This document shows, piece after piece, positions 45,274-55,300 of a stretch of 64,000 nucleotides of DNA. The first letter of the stretch is position 1, and every line of letters starts with the position of its first letter. The notes below the pieces were generated by a model that worked only from the letters and a program-made list of their open reading frames with translations, ran no database searches and had not been told where the DNA came from. This stretch comes from Pseudomonas sp. RIT-PI-q. Its GTDB lineage: Bacteria > Pseudomonadota > Gammaproteobacteria > Pseudomonadales > Pseudomonadaceae. The DNA is taken from contig NZ_LHPC01000034.1 of assembly GCF_001297125.1 (NCBI RefSeq), positions 124,001 to 188,000 of the forward strand, read 5' to 3'. A program made the position numbers and the translations under genes.

Positions 45274-46302
45274 CTAGATCGAGAGTTCTCTTCGGACAAT
45301 TTCTGCGCCTGCACTTAAAGCACTCAGCTTGCCTCTTGCTACTCCACGAGATAGGGGGGCCATGCCACAGTTGGTGCAAGGATAGAGCTTGTCGGCATCT
45401 ACGAACTGAAGTGCTTTTCGTAGAGTGTTGGCTACCTCCTCTGGTGTTTCAATAGTATTGGATGCCACATCAATGGCGCCTACCATCACTTTTTTACCTC
45501 GAATAAGCTCGATGAGATCCATCGGAACATGAGAGTTGTGACATTCCAGTGAGATTATATCGATACTGGATTTTTGCAGCTTAGGGAACGCTTCTTCATA
45601 TTGCCGCCACTCTGACCCCAGAGTTTTTTTCCAATCAGTATTGGCTTTAATGCCATAACCGTAGCAAATGTGTACAGCCGTCTCACATTTAAGACCTTCA
45701 ATTGCCCTTTCTAAGGTGGCGACTCCCCAATCATTTACCTCATCGAAGAAAACGTTAAAGGCGGGCTCATCAAATTGGATAATATCAACGCCAGCAGCCT
45801 CCAATTCTCTGGCTTCCTGATTAAGGATTACGGCAAATTCCCAAGCCAGTTTTTCTCGACTTTTATAATGGTTGTCATAAAGCGTATCAATCATGGTCAT
45901 GGGGCCTGGCAACGCCCACTTTATGGGTTGCTTTGTTTGCTGACGCAAAAACTTGGCATCTTCAACAAAGACCGGCTTTTGGCGAGTAACAGCACCCACG
46001 ACCGTCGGTACGCTGGCATCATAGCGATTACGAATTCTTACCGTTTCACGCTTCTCAAAATCTACGCCGCTAAGGTGCTCAATAAACGTAGTGACGAAAT
46101 GTTGGCGCGTTTGTTCACCATCACTGACAATATCAATACCGGCCTGTTGTTGCTCTTGCAATGACAAACGCAGAGCATCTTGCTTGCCCTCAATCAATGC
46201 CTCATCTTGCAATTTCCACGGTGACCAAAGCGTCTCAGGTTCTGCAAGCCAGGATGGTTTAGGCAAGCTACCAGCCGTTGAGGTGGGTAACAATTTTTTC
46301 AT
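45274..46302 (-). CDS. mesD: Core methionine synthase MesD (MetE C-terminal type)
   Basis: 342 residues, only the catalytic C-terminal half of MetE-type methionine synthases. Zinc and substrate motifs are visible: SDGEQTR, IIQFDEPAF, AVHICYGYG (His and Cys ligands), ISLECHNSH (Glu) and CTNCGMAPLSRG (final Cys). MesD enzymes methylate homocysteine without the MetE N-terminal domain; known examples need the DUF1852 partner MesX and oxygen. mesX lies 26 bases upstream. The DNA is clearly more AT-rich than surrounding genes. Confidence 0.88.
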   Translation of the reverse strand: MKKLLPTSTAGSLPKPSWLAEPETLWSPWKLQDEALIEGKQDALRLSLQEQQQAGIDIVSDGEQTRQHFVTTFIEHLSGVDFEKRETVRIRNRYDASVPTVVGAVTRQKPVFVEDAKFLRQQTKQPIKWALPGPMTMIDTLYDNHYKSREKLAWEFAVILNQEARELEAAGVDIIQFDEPAFNVFFDEVNDWGVATLERAIEGLKCETAVHICYGYGIKANTDWKKTLGSEWRQYEEAFPKLQKSSIDIISLECHNSHVPMDLIELIRGKKVMVGAIDVASNTIETPEEVANTLRKALQFVDADKLYPCTNCGMAPLSRGVARGKLSALSAGAEIVRRELSI

Positions 46303-46328
46303 AATAGATGACCTGGTTTTTTAATGAG

Positions 46329-47312
46329 TCAAAGGGCGTAACTGGCAGACCACTGCTCCAGAATAGCTTGGTATGGTTTGATAAAGTGCTCTTTTACAAA
46401 CTGGCCCTGCTCAATAGCTAGCCGGTTACGCTCTTCTCGATCATAAACAATTCGAGTTAATGAGTAATCGTGGTGCTTCAAACTTGGCTGAAAGGATTTT
46501 CCTGCTGCAGAATTCGCATTGTAAATCTCAGGGCGATAAATTTTTTGGAAGGTGTCCATCGTACTGATGGTGCTGATTAGCTCAAGATTTGTATAGTCAC
46601 CAAGCAAATCGCCGGTAAAATAAAAAGCCAAAGGTGCAACGCTGTTTTGAGGCATGAAATAGCGAACGTTTAACCCCATTTTTTTGAAATATTCATCAGT
46701 TGAGGAATATTCATCTTGCTGGTATTCGATGCCCAGGACTGGATGCTGGTTTTCAGTTCGTTGATAAGTCTTGCTGCTCGAAATACTGAGGCATATAACT
46801 GGCGGCTTATCAAAGTTATCTTTGTAGGTTTTGGAATTTATGAAGCACTTAAATAGCTTTCCGTGCAGCTCTCCAAAATTATCTGGAGTGCTAAATTCGG
46901 GTTGATTCTTGTTGTGCTCCAACAACAGCACACTAAAATCATAATCTCTCACGTAAGAGGAAAAATTATTCCCTACAATGCCATCAAAGCGCTCGTTTGT
47001 TTTTCGATCAACAATATTCGTTTTCAATATTTCAATCAGGGGGATGGCGTTGTCACTGATTTCAACATTAATATTCATCTCGACAGAAATGATTTCAAGT
47101 TCGACAGTATAACGATCGCTTTTAGGATTGTCCCAGTGGGCCAAGGCATTGAAACGATTGTCAATCATTTTTAAGGTGTTGCGCAAATTCTCTTGGCGGC
47201 TCTTTCCTCGAGCCAAATTAGCAAAGTTAGTGGTGATGCGCGTATTTTCGGAGGGGTGATAATTTTCGTCGAAAGATATGCTCTTAATGGTAAATGCAAA
47301 TTCATCAATCAT
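46329..47312 (-). CDS. mesX: MesX (DUF1852 family), partner of MesD
   Basis: 327 residues, DUF1852. Characteristic stretches are FAFTIKSISFDENYHPSENT at the start, NARFNALAHWDNP-like IDNRFNALAHWDNPKSDRYT, and GLNVRYFMPQNSVAPLAFYF. MesX is required with oxygen for MesD to make methionine in the bacteria studied. It is first in the operon mesX-mesD-flavin reductase. The gene is strongly AT-rich for a pseudomonad and uses many AT-ending codons, which suggests gain from a lower-GC donor. Confidence 0.88.
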   Translation of the reverse strand: MIDEFAFTIKSISFDENYHPSENTRITTNFANLARGKSRQENLRNTLKMIDNRFNALAHWDNPKSDRYTVELEIISVEMNINVEISDNAIPLIEILKTNIVDRKTNERFDGIVGNNFSSYVRDYDFSVLLLEHNKNQPEFSTPDNFGELHGKLFKCFINSKTYKDNFDKPPVICLSISSSKTYQRTENQHPVLGIEYQQDEYSSTDEYFKKMGLNVRYFMPQNSVAPLAFYFTGDLLGDYTNLELISTISTMDTFQKIYRPEIYNANSAAGKSFQPSLKHHDYSLTRIVYDREERNRLAIEQGQFVKEHFIKPYQAILEQWSASYAL

Positions 47313-47374
47313 TGTAATCTGGCATCCTAAATTCTGAGATAAAACCTGAGTTTATTTTTTGCCTCGTAGGCGCG

Positions 47375-47446
47375 CCCAGTTTTTCTGGGTTTCCACTCAG
47401 TAGTTTTTAACAATCTCTATATTAAGACGCATTTTAGGCTGGGCAA
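47375..47446 (-). promoter_or_regulatory. Putative promoter and leader hairpin of mesX
   Basis: On the minus strand TTGCCC (47441-47446) and TAATAT (47419-47424), 16 bases apart, form a plausible sigma-70 promoter. In the transcribed leader CCCAG-AAAAA-CTGGG (47375-47389) can fold. I do not recognise a known methionine or SAM riboswitch in the 107-base leader. Confidence 0.45.
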
Positions 47447-48130
47447 TTGATTGAGTGAAACAGAATTGATTTCATTAAAATCTTTAGTCAAATTCATGAT
47501 GTGGAGACGGTCAATTGCAGACGTCCCTATCCCGCAGTGGTTCACTGAATCGCCCTGGCTTTCGCGAAGGCCGCTTCATTTTAGAGCGACTAACAATCCC
47601 CAATGAATTGCGGTCAGTCATCGCTATGGGATGGTCTATGGCCCCACATCTAGAATTCAGCTCAGTCCTGTTGACTCGACTTGATCCTTGCTGCTGAAAA
47701 CTCGTCGGTTGCGTAGAGGTGGTCGTCCATGGAGAACGAGCGCACGTCTGTGCGTAGAGCAAAGCCAGGGCTGTTTAACACCGCAGAAAGCGGCCGTCGC
47801 GTGGCATTGAGAGCTGTCTTTGAAGTAGCCATTTTCCAGTTCGAAGACGATGTTGCCACTGGAGCTGGATGAGCGTGGCGATTCGTGCCGTTGGTTCGAA
47901 GCATTCTCTGGCTATGATGGGGCGAGGCGGGAAGCGAAGGCCGTTGTTGATGTTATTGGCGGGCTGGAGAAGGGCTTTCTTATGGAAGATTTGAAAGGGG
48001 GATGTTGGGCTGCGGTGCTAAAGCTATCGCTCCTTGGGGCTTTAGCCCGGCTCGAAAGCGCGCTAGACGAATCTGTCCCTAACTGACTTTCCTTGAGTGC
48101 TTCTGGGAAGCGCATTACGACCGCCTCAGC
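47447..48130. other. Stretch without a supported gene
   Basis: Short frames are open on both strands. The best is 47850-48086 plus (ending LKLSLLGALARLESALDESV), protein-like at its end but without ribosome site or family match; it could be the tail of a lost gene. Confidence 0.4.
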
Positions 48131-48352
48131 TCATCTGGGCGTTAACAACTGTACGCTTTCCCAGGTCTCAGTCAGCTCGTCTGTTCGATCCGCAATTTGA
48201 GGTTTTTTCGAGAGGACTAGGCAGCGCGTACTGCCGACAAATTCTTCTATCAAATAAAGCGCGTCACCCACATCAAGCTCCAGCTCTTGCAATGCCTCAT
48301 CTGGAATTCGAATCGCACCATCACCATCCCATTCTTCGATGATGATTTTCAT
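48131..48352 (-). CDS. AbrB/MazE-like DNA-binding protein
   Basis: 73 residues from the ATG at 48352. The fold is that of a swapped-hairpin AbrB domain: WDGDGAIRIPDEALQELELDVGDALYL, where the RIP and LxLxVGD elements are the family signature. Proteins like this are usually antitoxins or transition regulators that bind their own promoter. No MazF- or VapC-like toxin frame is adjacent, so it may be solitary, or its partner is unrecognised. The gene upstream on the same strand codes for an unrelated 92-residue protein. Confidence 0.7.
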   Translation of the reverse strand: MKIIIEEWDGDGAIRIPDEALQELELDVGDALYLIEEFVGSTRCLVLSKKPQIADRTDELTETWESVQLLTPR

Positions 48353-48431
48353 AGGTTGCTTTCTCACGTGTGGTCTCCACTGGTTCTTTTCTGCATGCTG
48401 TTAATTACCGATGGACTCACGATGGCATTTT

Positions 48432-48710
48432 TTAAAGATCCGGATAGTCGTCAAGCCTAAGGCTAGGAGCACCTGCTTGCGGCTCATGCTTGGGCGTATG
48501 TACCACTCCAGCTTCAGCATCGGCACGCATCTGATCGAGCTCTTTATGAAATGCCTTGTCCTGTACCGTAGGCTTGCTCGTGTACGGTTTGCGCTCTGGT
48601 TCAGGCTTGGCTGCATACGTCGTAACCGCGTCAGGGTTGTGCTGTAGTTTTTCTTGGACTTGCGATTCCAGCATCGCTCGGAGCGCATCTTTGTCGGGGC
48701 GGTTAAGCAA
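48432..48710 (-). CDS. Small hydrophilic hypothetical protein (TTG start)
   Basis: 92 residues from a TTG start with GGAG 7 bases upstream; no ATG is available near the start. The sequence begins LNRPDKDALRAMLESQVQEK and is charged and Pro/Lys-rich in the middle, without recognisable domain. It lies 79 bases before the AbrB-like gene on the same strand. Not a recognised toxin. Confidence 0.5.
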   Translation of the reverse strand: MLNRPDKDALRAMLESQVQEKLQHNPDAVTTYAAKPEPERKPYTSKPTVQDKAFHKELDQMRADAEAGVVHTPKHEPQAGAPSLRLDDYPDL

Positions 48711-48905
48711 TTTGTTACTCCAGGTTGGTGAGCAGCGATTGGCCCATTGGCTGGGAGGTGTGAATAGGGCACCCCAGTCTACACACCAACCGCCTACGGT
48801 AAATAACGATACTCAGTATGAAAATAGCAAATTCAGGACGCAAGTCTCAGCCTAATGTCGGGCTTTGGCCAAGGTTTCGCGAGATCGGTTTTCAACAAGC
48901 AACAA

Positions 48906-49874
48906 CTATTTGCAGTTACCTGCCTTTCGATATCCAGCCGCCTGGGCCTCAGTTTCTGAGGTGAAGGAGACCTGATTTTTTTCAGACACCTGACCATAAC
49001 CAGGGCACCCCATTGAAAGGTGATACACCTGGCTCTTGCGGTTCCCAATAATCAAGCTTAAGCCGGATGCGTTCGCAAGGGTGTGTTGGGTTGCTATTGG
49101 CGCAGGAGAATTAACAGGAATCGCGCTAACGACCCCATCACCAACGGCTCTGTATCCTTGCGACCATTGACGTTCGCCAGTTACGAATGGATTGGAGTGC
49201 CCCATGATTTCTGCAATGCGTCGATCGCGCTCTTTCTCCCAGGACGAAACCGGGTATTGCTTATCCCAGGCCATCAGCAGTTGTTGCTGTTGACGAGACA
49301 TGCTGAGGTTGTATCTGTCGAACATGTAAAAGGTTGTCCTGGCGACTAACCCTTTGACCTCATCACGTGGTTCGGCAGCTCGTTGATCAAAATCAACCCG
49401 GGTCTTGCATTGACCATATTGAGGCGCTACCCCGGAGGCAATGCCGTAGTTGAAATTACTACGGTCGCCGTTCACTTCCCCTACTGATGGGTAGAGGTTG
49501 AACAGATCGGCCTCCATTGCTCGGAAAACGGGATCATCATCCACGCAGTGCTCTCGACCGCCATTTTTCCAGCATTGACGCTGGTTGCCGAATGTCCAGG
49601 CGGGAACGATGTGTTCCCACTCAGTCCGCTCCGCACGATTCTCTTGCTTTCTGGCCTTAAGGCCGCATGACTCAGCGTCGATACGGCCACCTGATTTACC
49701 CACCCACGTCCATTTGCAGCCGCAATACAACTCGCCCATGGAGCTGTTCGCCTGGTCGAGGTAGATTTTCTGCTTGGCTATGACCTTGGCTTCCGAAAAG
49801 GTCGATGGAGGACTTGAAAAGGCGGGGTTAATTACAGAGAGGGTCAGCGCGACTACGGACAACAGCTTTTTCAT
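48906..49874 (-). CDS. Secreted endonuclease I family protein with C-terminal Cys domain
   Basis: 322 residues. A signal peptide (MKKLLSVVALTLSVINPAFS) is followed by an EndA/Dns-type nonspecific nuclease domain with the active-site block TEWEHIVPAW (His88), metal-side DRSNFNY and many Cys typical of a periplasmic or secreted enzyme. Residues from about 275 form an extra small domain (GNRKSQVYHLSMGCPGY ... GNC) like the Cys-containing tails found on bacterial secreted nucleases. It would degrade DNA outside the cytoplasm. It is alone, divergent from the Wadjet operon with a 261-base gap. Confidence 0.88.
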   Translation of the reverse strand: MKKLLSVVALTLSVINPAFSSPPSTFSEAKVIAKQKIYLDQANSSMGELYCGCKWTWVGKSGGRIDAESCGLKARKQENRAERTEWEHIVPAWTFGNQRQCWKNGGREHCVDDDPVFRAMEADLFNLYPSVGEVNGDRSNFNYGIASGVAPQYGQCKTRVDFDQRAAEPRDEVKGLVARTTFYMFDRYNLSMSRQQQQLLMAWDKQYPVSSWEKERDRRIAEIMGHSNPFVTGERQWSQGYRAVGDGVVSAIPVNSPAPIATQHTLANASGLSLIIGNRKSQVYHLSMGCPGYGQVSEKNQVSFTSETEAQAAGYRKAGNCK

Positions 49875-50135
49875 TGGAAAACATTAGCAATCTAGGGAGG
49901 AGTGCATTGTACGCACGACGGCCACACACCGACCGCAGTATTTCTAAGGTGAGCGAGGCGAGTTCGGACATCAACTGACGGGCTTTGAACAACGAAACCG
50001 CCTTTGGAAAATTTAGCTACTGCTTGCCAGCTGACCGGGAGCAGCTAAGCTTGATGGGGCGTATAGCGTAGCGGTGGCCTATATCGCGAGCGGCACAACG
50101 ATTTCGCCGCGTTCCACCTATGGGGTAACTCTCCC

Positions 50136-51635
50136 ATGGAAGAAAATCTGCACCAGAGGGCGGAGCGTTTCATAGCGCTTCGTGCCCATCATCCTGCGTG
50201 GTTGCTGTTGGCGTCGCGATACGCTCCTTTGGTTCTTGGCAGCTTACGAACGCTTTTCGAACCCGGCCATGACGGTATAGAGCTGGACGATGCTCTGCAT
50301 TCGCTGGCCGACACCTTGGCCAACTACGCAGATGAAGAGCTGTATCAAGTCGAGGCAGGTACTGAGCTTCAGCAGGCAAACCGAGAGCTCGGAGAGTGGA
50401 TCAAGCGTCGGCTCATCGTCGAGCGCAATGGGCGACTGTACGCGACCGATGCTTTGGAATCGGCGATCCGGTTTACCGAGTCGCTCGATAACCGAGTCAT
50501 GACCTCGACGGCTTCACGACTGTCAGTCGTTCAGCGTGAAATCGAAAATCTCGAAACGCATCTTAACTCTGACCCGAAAAGCAGGGCACTCAGCCTGAAG
50601 CGGCGTATTCGCGAGCTGCAGATCGAACTCGACCAGGCTAAAGCAGGGCATATCCCAATTTTTGACGAGGAAAAAGCGATTGAAGGGATCCGAGAAGTCT
50701 ATGCGCTAGCCATTAGTCTGCGGGCGGACTTCAGGCGTGTTGAAGACTCCTGGAGCAATGCCGACCGGTTGCTTCGGCAATCGATCATTAGTGAGCAATG
50801 CCACAGAGGAGAGATAGTCGACAATCTCCTTGATGGTCAGGATGCTCTGCTGAATACGCCGGAGGGACGGGTATTTGACAGTTTCCAGCAACAGTTGAGG
50901 GCGCCCATAGAGCTCGACAGGATGAGGACTCGCCTGCGAAATATCATGCACCACCCAGCCGTCCCCTTAGCGCTGCTACGGCCACAGCAAAACGAACTGT
51001 TACGCTTGGTGCCGCGATTGCTACAGGAGTCAGAGGCCGTGTTGCGGGCGAGGGCTCGAAGCGAACGCGACGTCAAAGGTTTCTTGAAAACCGGGCTCAT
51101 TGCTGAACATCACCGTGTTGGTCACTTGCTGAATGAATTCTTGAGCTTGGCAGTGAACATTAACTGGCAGCGCCAAGCAGTCAGGCGACTGCCAGTACCC
51201 ATTCCTGCCGTCGGCATGGCGTTAGCAAAGGTGCCCGCAATTGAGCGCCTTCGATTCAAGGGTATCGCTGACGAGAGCGCACCTGATCTTGATCTGAGTC
51301 GACATGCGACAGCTTTGGATCAGATAGAGGAAGAGTTTTGGCAGTCGTTCGATGGCTTGGATCGCGAAGCCTTCGTGACGGAGACACTGCGAATTTTGGA
51401 AGAGCAAGGGCGGCCCCTTTCTTTGGCTGAGCTAGGGGCTTTGCTTCCTCCAACGCATGACCTGGAGTGTTTCACGTTGTGGATCACGATGGCCCGGGAG
51501 GCCGGCATCGCCATCAATGACAAGGAAATCGAAGCGTTTGATTTGGCGGATGCAGAGGATTGTCGGTGGCGGTTCCATCTGCCTTTCACCCAACTTGAGT
51601 CGCAGAAGCTGCGCGATATCAAATGGGAGCTTTGA
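50136..51635 (+). CDS. jetA: Wadjet anti-plasmid system protein JetA (DUF3375)
   Basis: 499 residues, DUF3375/MksF-like kleisin subunit of the condensin-like Wadjet complex, which recognises and destroys circular plasmid DNA. The N-terminus (RAERFIALRAHHPAWLLLAS) and the coiled-coil middle (QREIENLETHLNSDP, LKRRIRELQIELDQAK) are typical. It is the first gene of four contiguous jet genes, 2 bases before jetB. The start ATG follows GGGGTAACTCTCCC, a weak ribosome site; no better upstream start exists. Confidence 0.92.
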   Translation: MEENLHQRAERFIALRAHHPAWLLLASRYAPLVLGSLRTLFEPGHDGIELDDALHSLADTLANYADEELYQVEAGTELQQANRELGEWIKRRLIVERNGRLYATDALESAIRFTESLDNRVMTSTASRLSVVQREIENLETHLNSDPKSRALSLKRRIRELQIELDQAKAGHIPIFDEEKAIEGIREVYALAISLRADFRRVEDSWSNADRLLRQSIISEQCHRGEIVDNLLDGQDALLNTPEGRVFDSFQQQLRAPIELDRMRTRLRNIMHHPAVPLALLRPQQNELLRLVPRLLQESEAVLRARARSERDVKGFLKTGLIAEHHRVGHLLNEFLSLAVNINWQRQAVRRLPVPIPAVGMALAKVPAIERLRFKGIADESAPDLDLSRHATALDQIEEEFWQSFDGLDREAFVTETLRILEEQGRPLSLAELGALLPPTHDLECFTLWITMAREAGIAINDKEIEAFDLADAEDCRWRFHLPFTQLESQKLRDIKWEL

Positions 51636-51637
51636 TC

Positions 51638-52384
51638 ATGCCGAGCGTTTTTGATGAATTGACAGGTACACCCATTATCCAGGAAGGGCTCAATGAAGAC
51701 AGCGAGCAAGAATCAGATTCGGAGGAGTCTCAAATAGAGCCTTTCGAAGCACAAGACGATGACTTACGTACCACTCGCGTTGTACGAGAGGCTGTCCAGC
51801 AATTATACAAAAATGGAGATATTGAGGAGTCGGAGGATCCGCGTCTCTACAGGGCCGCCGTTGCGAATGCAGAGCTGATTGAGCGGATCCTGGAGCCCTT
51901 TGATCTCAACGTGCGTTTTGACGAAATCAGGGGCTTGGCATTTGTCGTCGTACGGCAGCAACCAGACGATACCGCAGATGGCTGGACACATCCCTTAGTC
52001 CGCCGACATACGTTCAGCCTCGAACAAACTCTGCTGATCGCGCTGCTACGCCAGCATCTCATCGCTATCGAAATGGAAAGCGGTGTAGGAGCCGGCATCG
52101 CTCAAATGACCGTTGATGACGTCATCACGCAGCTCCATGCCTATCTAGGCGATCCGGGCAGCGACCTCAAAGACCGAGCGCGTGCAGTCAACCTTCTTGA
52201 GCAATTGAAAAACCATCATCTCGTAACGACGATTGACGGCAGTGACCGCTTCACCATTCGCCCGTTAATTGCTCATGTCGCGAACCCTGAGAATCTCTCT
52301 GCATTGATCCAATGGCTGGAAACCTACGGTGTGAGCCTGGATCGTTTGACCCCAGCAGGTGACGACGGGGAGGATCTATCATGA
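51638..52384 (+). CDS. jetB: Wadjet system protein JetB (DUF4194)
   Basis: 248 residues, DUF4194/MksE-like. After an acidic first 50 residues come LYRAAVANAELIERILEPFD and a winged-helix-like region that binds the kleisin JetA. The ATG at 51638 has GGGAG 9 bases upstream, 2 bases after the jetA stop; the start at 51623 would overlap jetA. Its TGA overlaps the ATG of jetC (ATGA), so translation is coupled. Confidence 0.9.
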   Translation: MPSVFDELTGTPIIQEGLNEDSEQESDSEESQIEPFEAQDDDLRTTRVVREAVQQLYKNGDIEESEDPRLYRAAVANAELIERILEPFDLNVRFDEIRGLAFVVVRQQPDDTADGWTHPLVRRHTFSLEQTLLIALLRQHLIAIEMESGVGAGIAQMTVDDVITQLHAYLGDPGSDLKDRARAVNLLEQLKNHHLVTTIDGSDRFTIRPLIAHVANPENLSALIQWLETYGVSLDRLTPAGDDGEDLS

Positions 52385-55300
52385 AAAGTGCGACTGGCAG
52401 TTACGTGTTGACCGCAATGGAGCTGTACAACTGGGGCAGCTATAACGGCTTGCACCACGCCCCAATTGATCCTGCAGGGACATCGCTGATCGGAACAACT
52501 GGCAGCGGAAAAACGACGCTCATCGATGCCTTCATGACGCTCATCTGTGCCAACCCGCGCTATAACCTGGCGTCGACGGGAGGCGTTGAGAGCGATAGGG
52601 ATTTGGTGTCTTACGTGCGCGGTGCATCAGGGCCAGGAGAGAGCAGGGGCCCTAAGCAGCAAAGTGCTCGCCCAGGACGAACCATTTCTGGGATCTGTGC
52701 GACTTTTCGCCGTGGAGACGAAATGGTTCGTTTGGCCGCGCTCTTCTCGTTCGAGGGCACAAGCTCAGCTGCTACAGAGATGGAAAAGTGCTGGATACTC
52801 ACACATCATCCTGAGCAGACCTTGGAGTCCTGTCTCCTCGCTTATCACGATGAAGGTAAACGCGGCTTAGGTCGAATCGAGAAGAATGTTCAAAACTTTT
52901 GGCTACACGGAACTCGAAAGGAATACCTGGCTCGGGTGCGGGCTTTGTTTCAAGTCGGCGACAACGCGTTCTCGCTGCTGAACCGCGCTGCGGGCATCAA
53001 GCAATTAACCGATATTGATTCAATTTTCCGCGAGCTGGTATTGGATGACCGCTCTGCGTTCGGCCGTGCGGCGGAAGTGGTTAAGAGTTTCGAAGATTTG
53101 AGTGAGATTCACCAGGAGCTTGAGATCGCACGTGCGCAGCAGAAATCACTGAAGCCGATTGCGGAATGTTGGGAGGCCTTCAAGAAACAGGCAGAGAGCC
53201 TTCAGGAGCTGAAGGCGGTCGAAGCGATAGCCCCGGTCTGGTTCGCAGAACAGTCCCATCAACTCTGGTTGGCCGAAAAAAGCAGGCTGGACGTTGCAGC
53301 TGAGGATTCGGCGTTGCTTCTGAAGCAACTCGCAGATCAGCGAATTGAGTGGAAACAGCAGTGTGATATGCATCTCCAAGCCTATCTTCAGAAAGGTGGT
53401 GCCAGCATTGATCAACTGCGCAAACGGGTTGAGGAGTGGGAAAACGTTCGGGAAACCAGAGTCAATTACTCCGCACAATACCAGCGCCTTGTGCGGAAAC
53501 TAGGTCTGCCAGAGGAGCTGTCCTCCGACGCTCTGACTTTGAACAAGGCGCATGCAGCCAAGCAGGGTGTTGCCCTGGCAAATGAAATGAAAGGGCAGCG
53601 TAGCGAGACTTTCCAGCGTGGGATTGTCGAGTCGGACGTTCGCACCCAGCTTCTGACCTTGAATCAGGAAATCGATGAGATAAAACGCCGGCCTGGGTCG
53701 AATATACCAGGCGAGTATCATCAGTTTCGCGGCCAACTGGCGGCATACCTTGAGGTGAATGAAGCAGAGCTTCCATTTGTGGCAGAGCTTGTACAGGTCA
53801 AACCTGACGAACACATATGGCGGGGCGCTATCGAGCGAGCAATTGGTTGGCACCGCCTTCGTGTCTTGGTTTCACCCGAGAAGGTTAGGGCTGCTTTGCA
53901 ATGGATTAACTCTCGTGACAATCACCTGCACGTGAGAGTTCTCGAAGTTGCCCTTGACGTCGAGCCGCGTAGATTTTTCGAAGATGGTTATGCCCGCAAG
54001 CTCGAGTTCAAATCACACCCTTTTCGCAAGGCCGTGGAATCATTGATCGCTGACAATGATCGCCATTGTGTTGCTGATCCGGCTGTTCTGCTCTCAACTC
54101 CTCATGCAATGACCAAAGAGGGGCTGATGTCAGGGAAGCCGCACTTGTACGAGAAGCGGGATCAAAGTCTGCTCAACGCTCACTGGTTCACCGGGTTTGA
54201 TAACCAAGACCGTTTGGCGTATCTGAGCCAAGAGGTTGCCACCGTCGACCTGAAGCTTGCTGCTGCCGTGAATGCGGTACGCGCAGCTCAAGATCGTTTA
54301 GGAAGTCTTGAGGACGCTAATACTGCTTGCCTGCTGCTCAGGGACGTCGAGTTCAACCTCATCGATCTTCCTGGTGCGGATAATCAACTCATTGACCTGA
54401 AGGGGCAGCTTGATTACCTGACACGCCCGGACACTGACGTTGCTTTGGCGAAAAGGCTTCTGGATGAGGCTATGGCCAAGAGAGATGCGGTCGAAGATGC
54501 GCATGTGAACGCGAATGTCACTTACGCGCTGTGTGTAAAAGGGCGTGACAACGCAGCCGTGATGGTCGAGAAAACGTTCAGTCGCGCCGAGCTTGGGATG
54601 ACGAATGCAGAGCGCTCCGCTGCCAACAAGTACCTTCGCAGGCTCGATACCCATGAGCTGCAGGATCTTAATGACATTGAGCGGCAAAGCTACGAAACCC
54701 TCAGTAAACGCATTAATAACAATAACGATCAGCTTGTTGAGCTACAGAGTGATCTGGTCAGAAAAATGTCCGATGCCAAAAGCCGGGATACTGGGGCATT
54801 AGCAGACGTGGGACGCGACCTGATCGATGTACCTGCTTACATCGAACGTTTGAGGGTGCTCACTGAAGAAGCCCTGCCACAAAAGGTCGAGCGTTTTCTC
54901 ACCTACCTCAATCGCTCATCTGACGACGGTGTCACCCAACTGCTCAGCTACATCGACCAGGAAGTGTTACTTATCGAGGAACGTATAGACGAGCTGAACA
55001 GCACGTTACGTCGGGTTGAGTTCCAGTCCGGTAAGTACCTTCGCTTGGTTACCAGCAAGGTCGTACACGAAAGCCTGCGTTCCCTGCATGCCTCGCAGCG
55101 CAAGCTGACTTCTGCCCGGTTCGTTAATGACACCGGTGAGACTCATTATCGAGCGTTGAAGAGCTTGATAGAGGTGCTAAAAGAGGCGTGTGAGAAAAGC
55201 CGGAACGTCTCGGCAAGGGCAATGCTAGACCCCAGATTCCGGTTGGCTTTTTCAGTGTTTGTAGTCGACTCGGCCAGTGGCATGGCCACAGAAGGGAGGA

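Noticed and set aside
47313..47446. SAM or methionine riboswitch before mesX
   Set aside because: The leader is about 107 bases with only one small hairpin; no known riboswitch core was seen.
47850..48086. 78-codon plus-strand frame with a protein-like end
   Set aside because: No start evidence, opposite frames equally open; kept only as a possible remnant.
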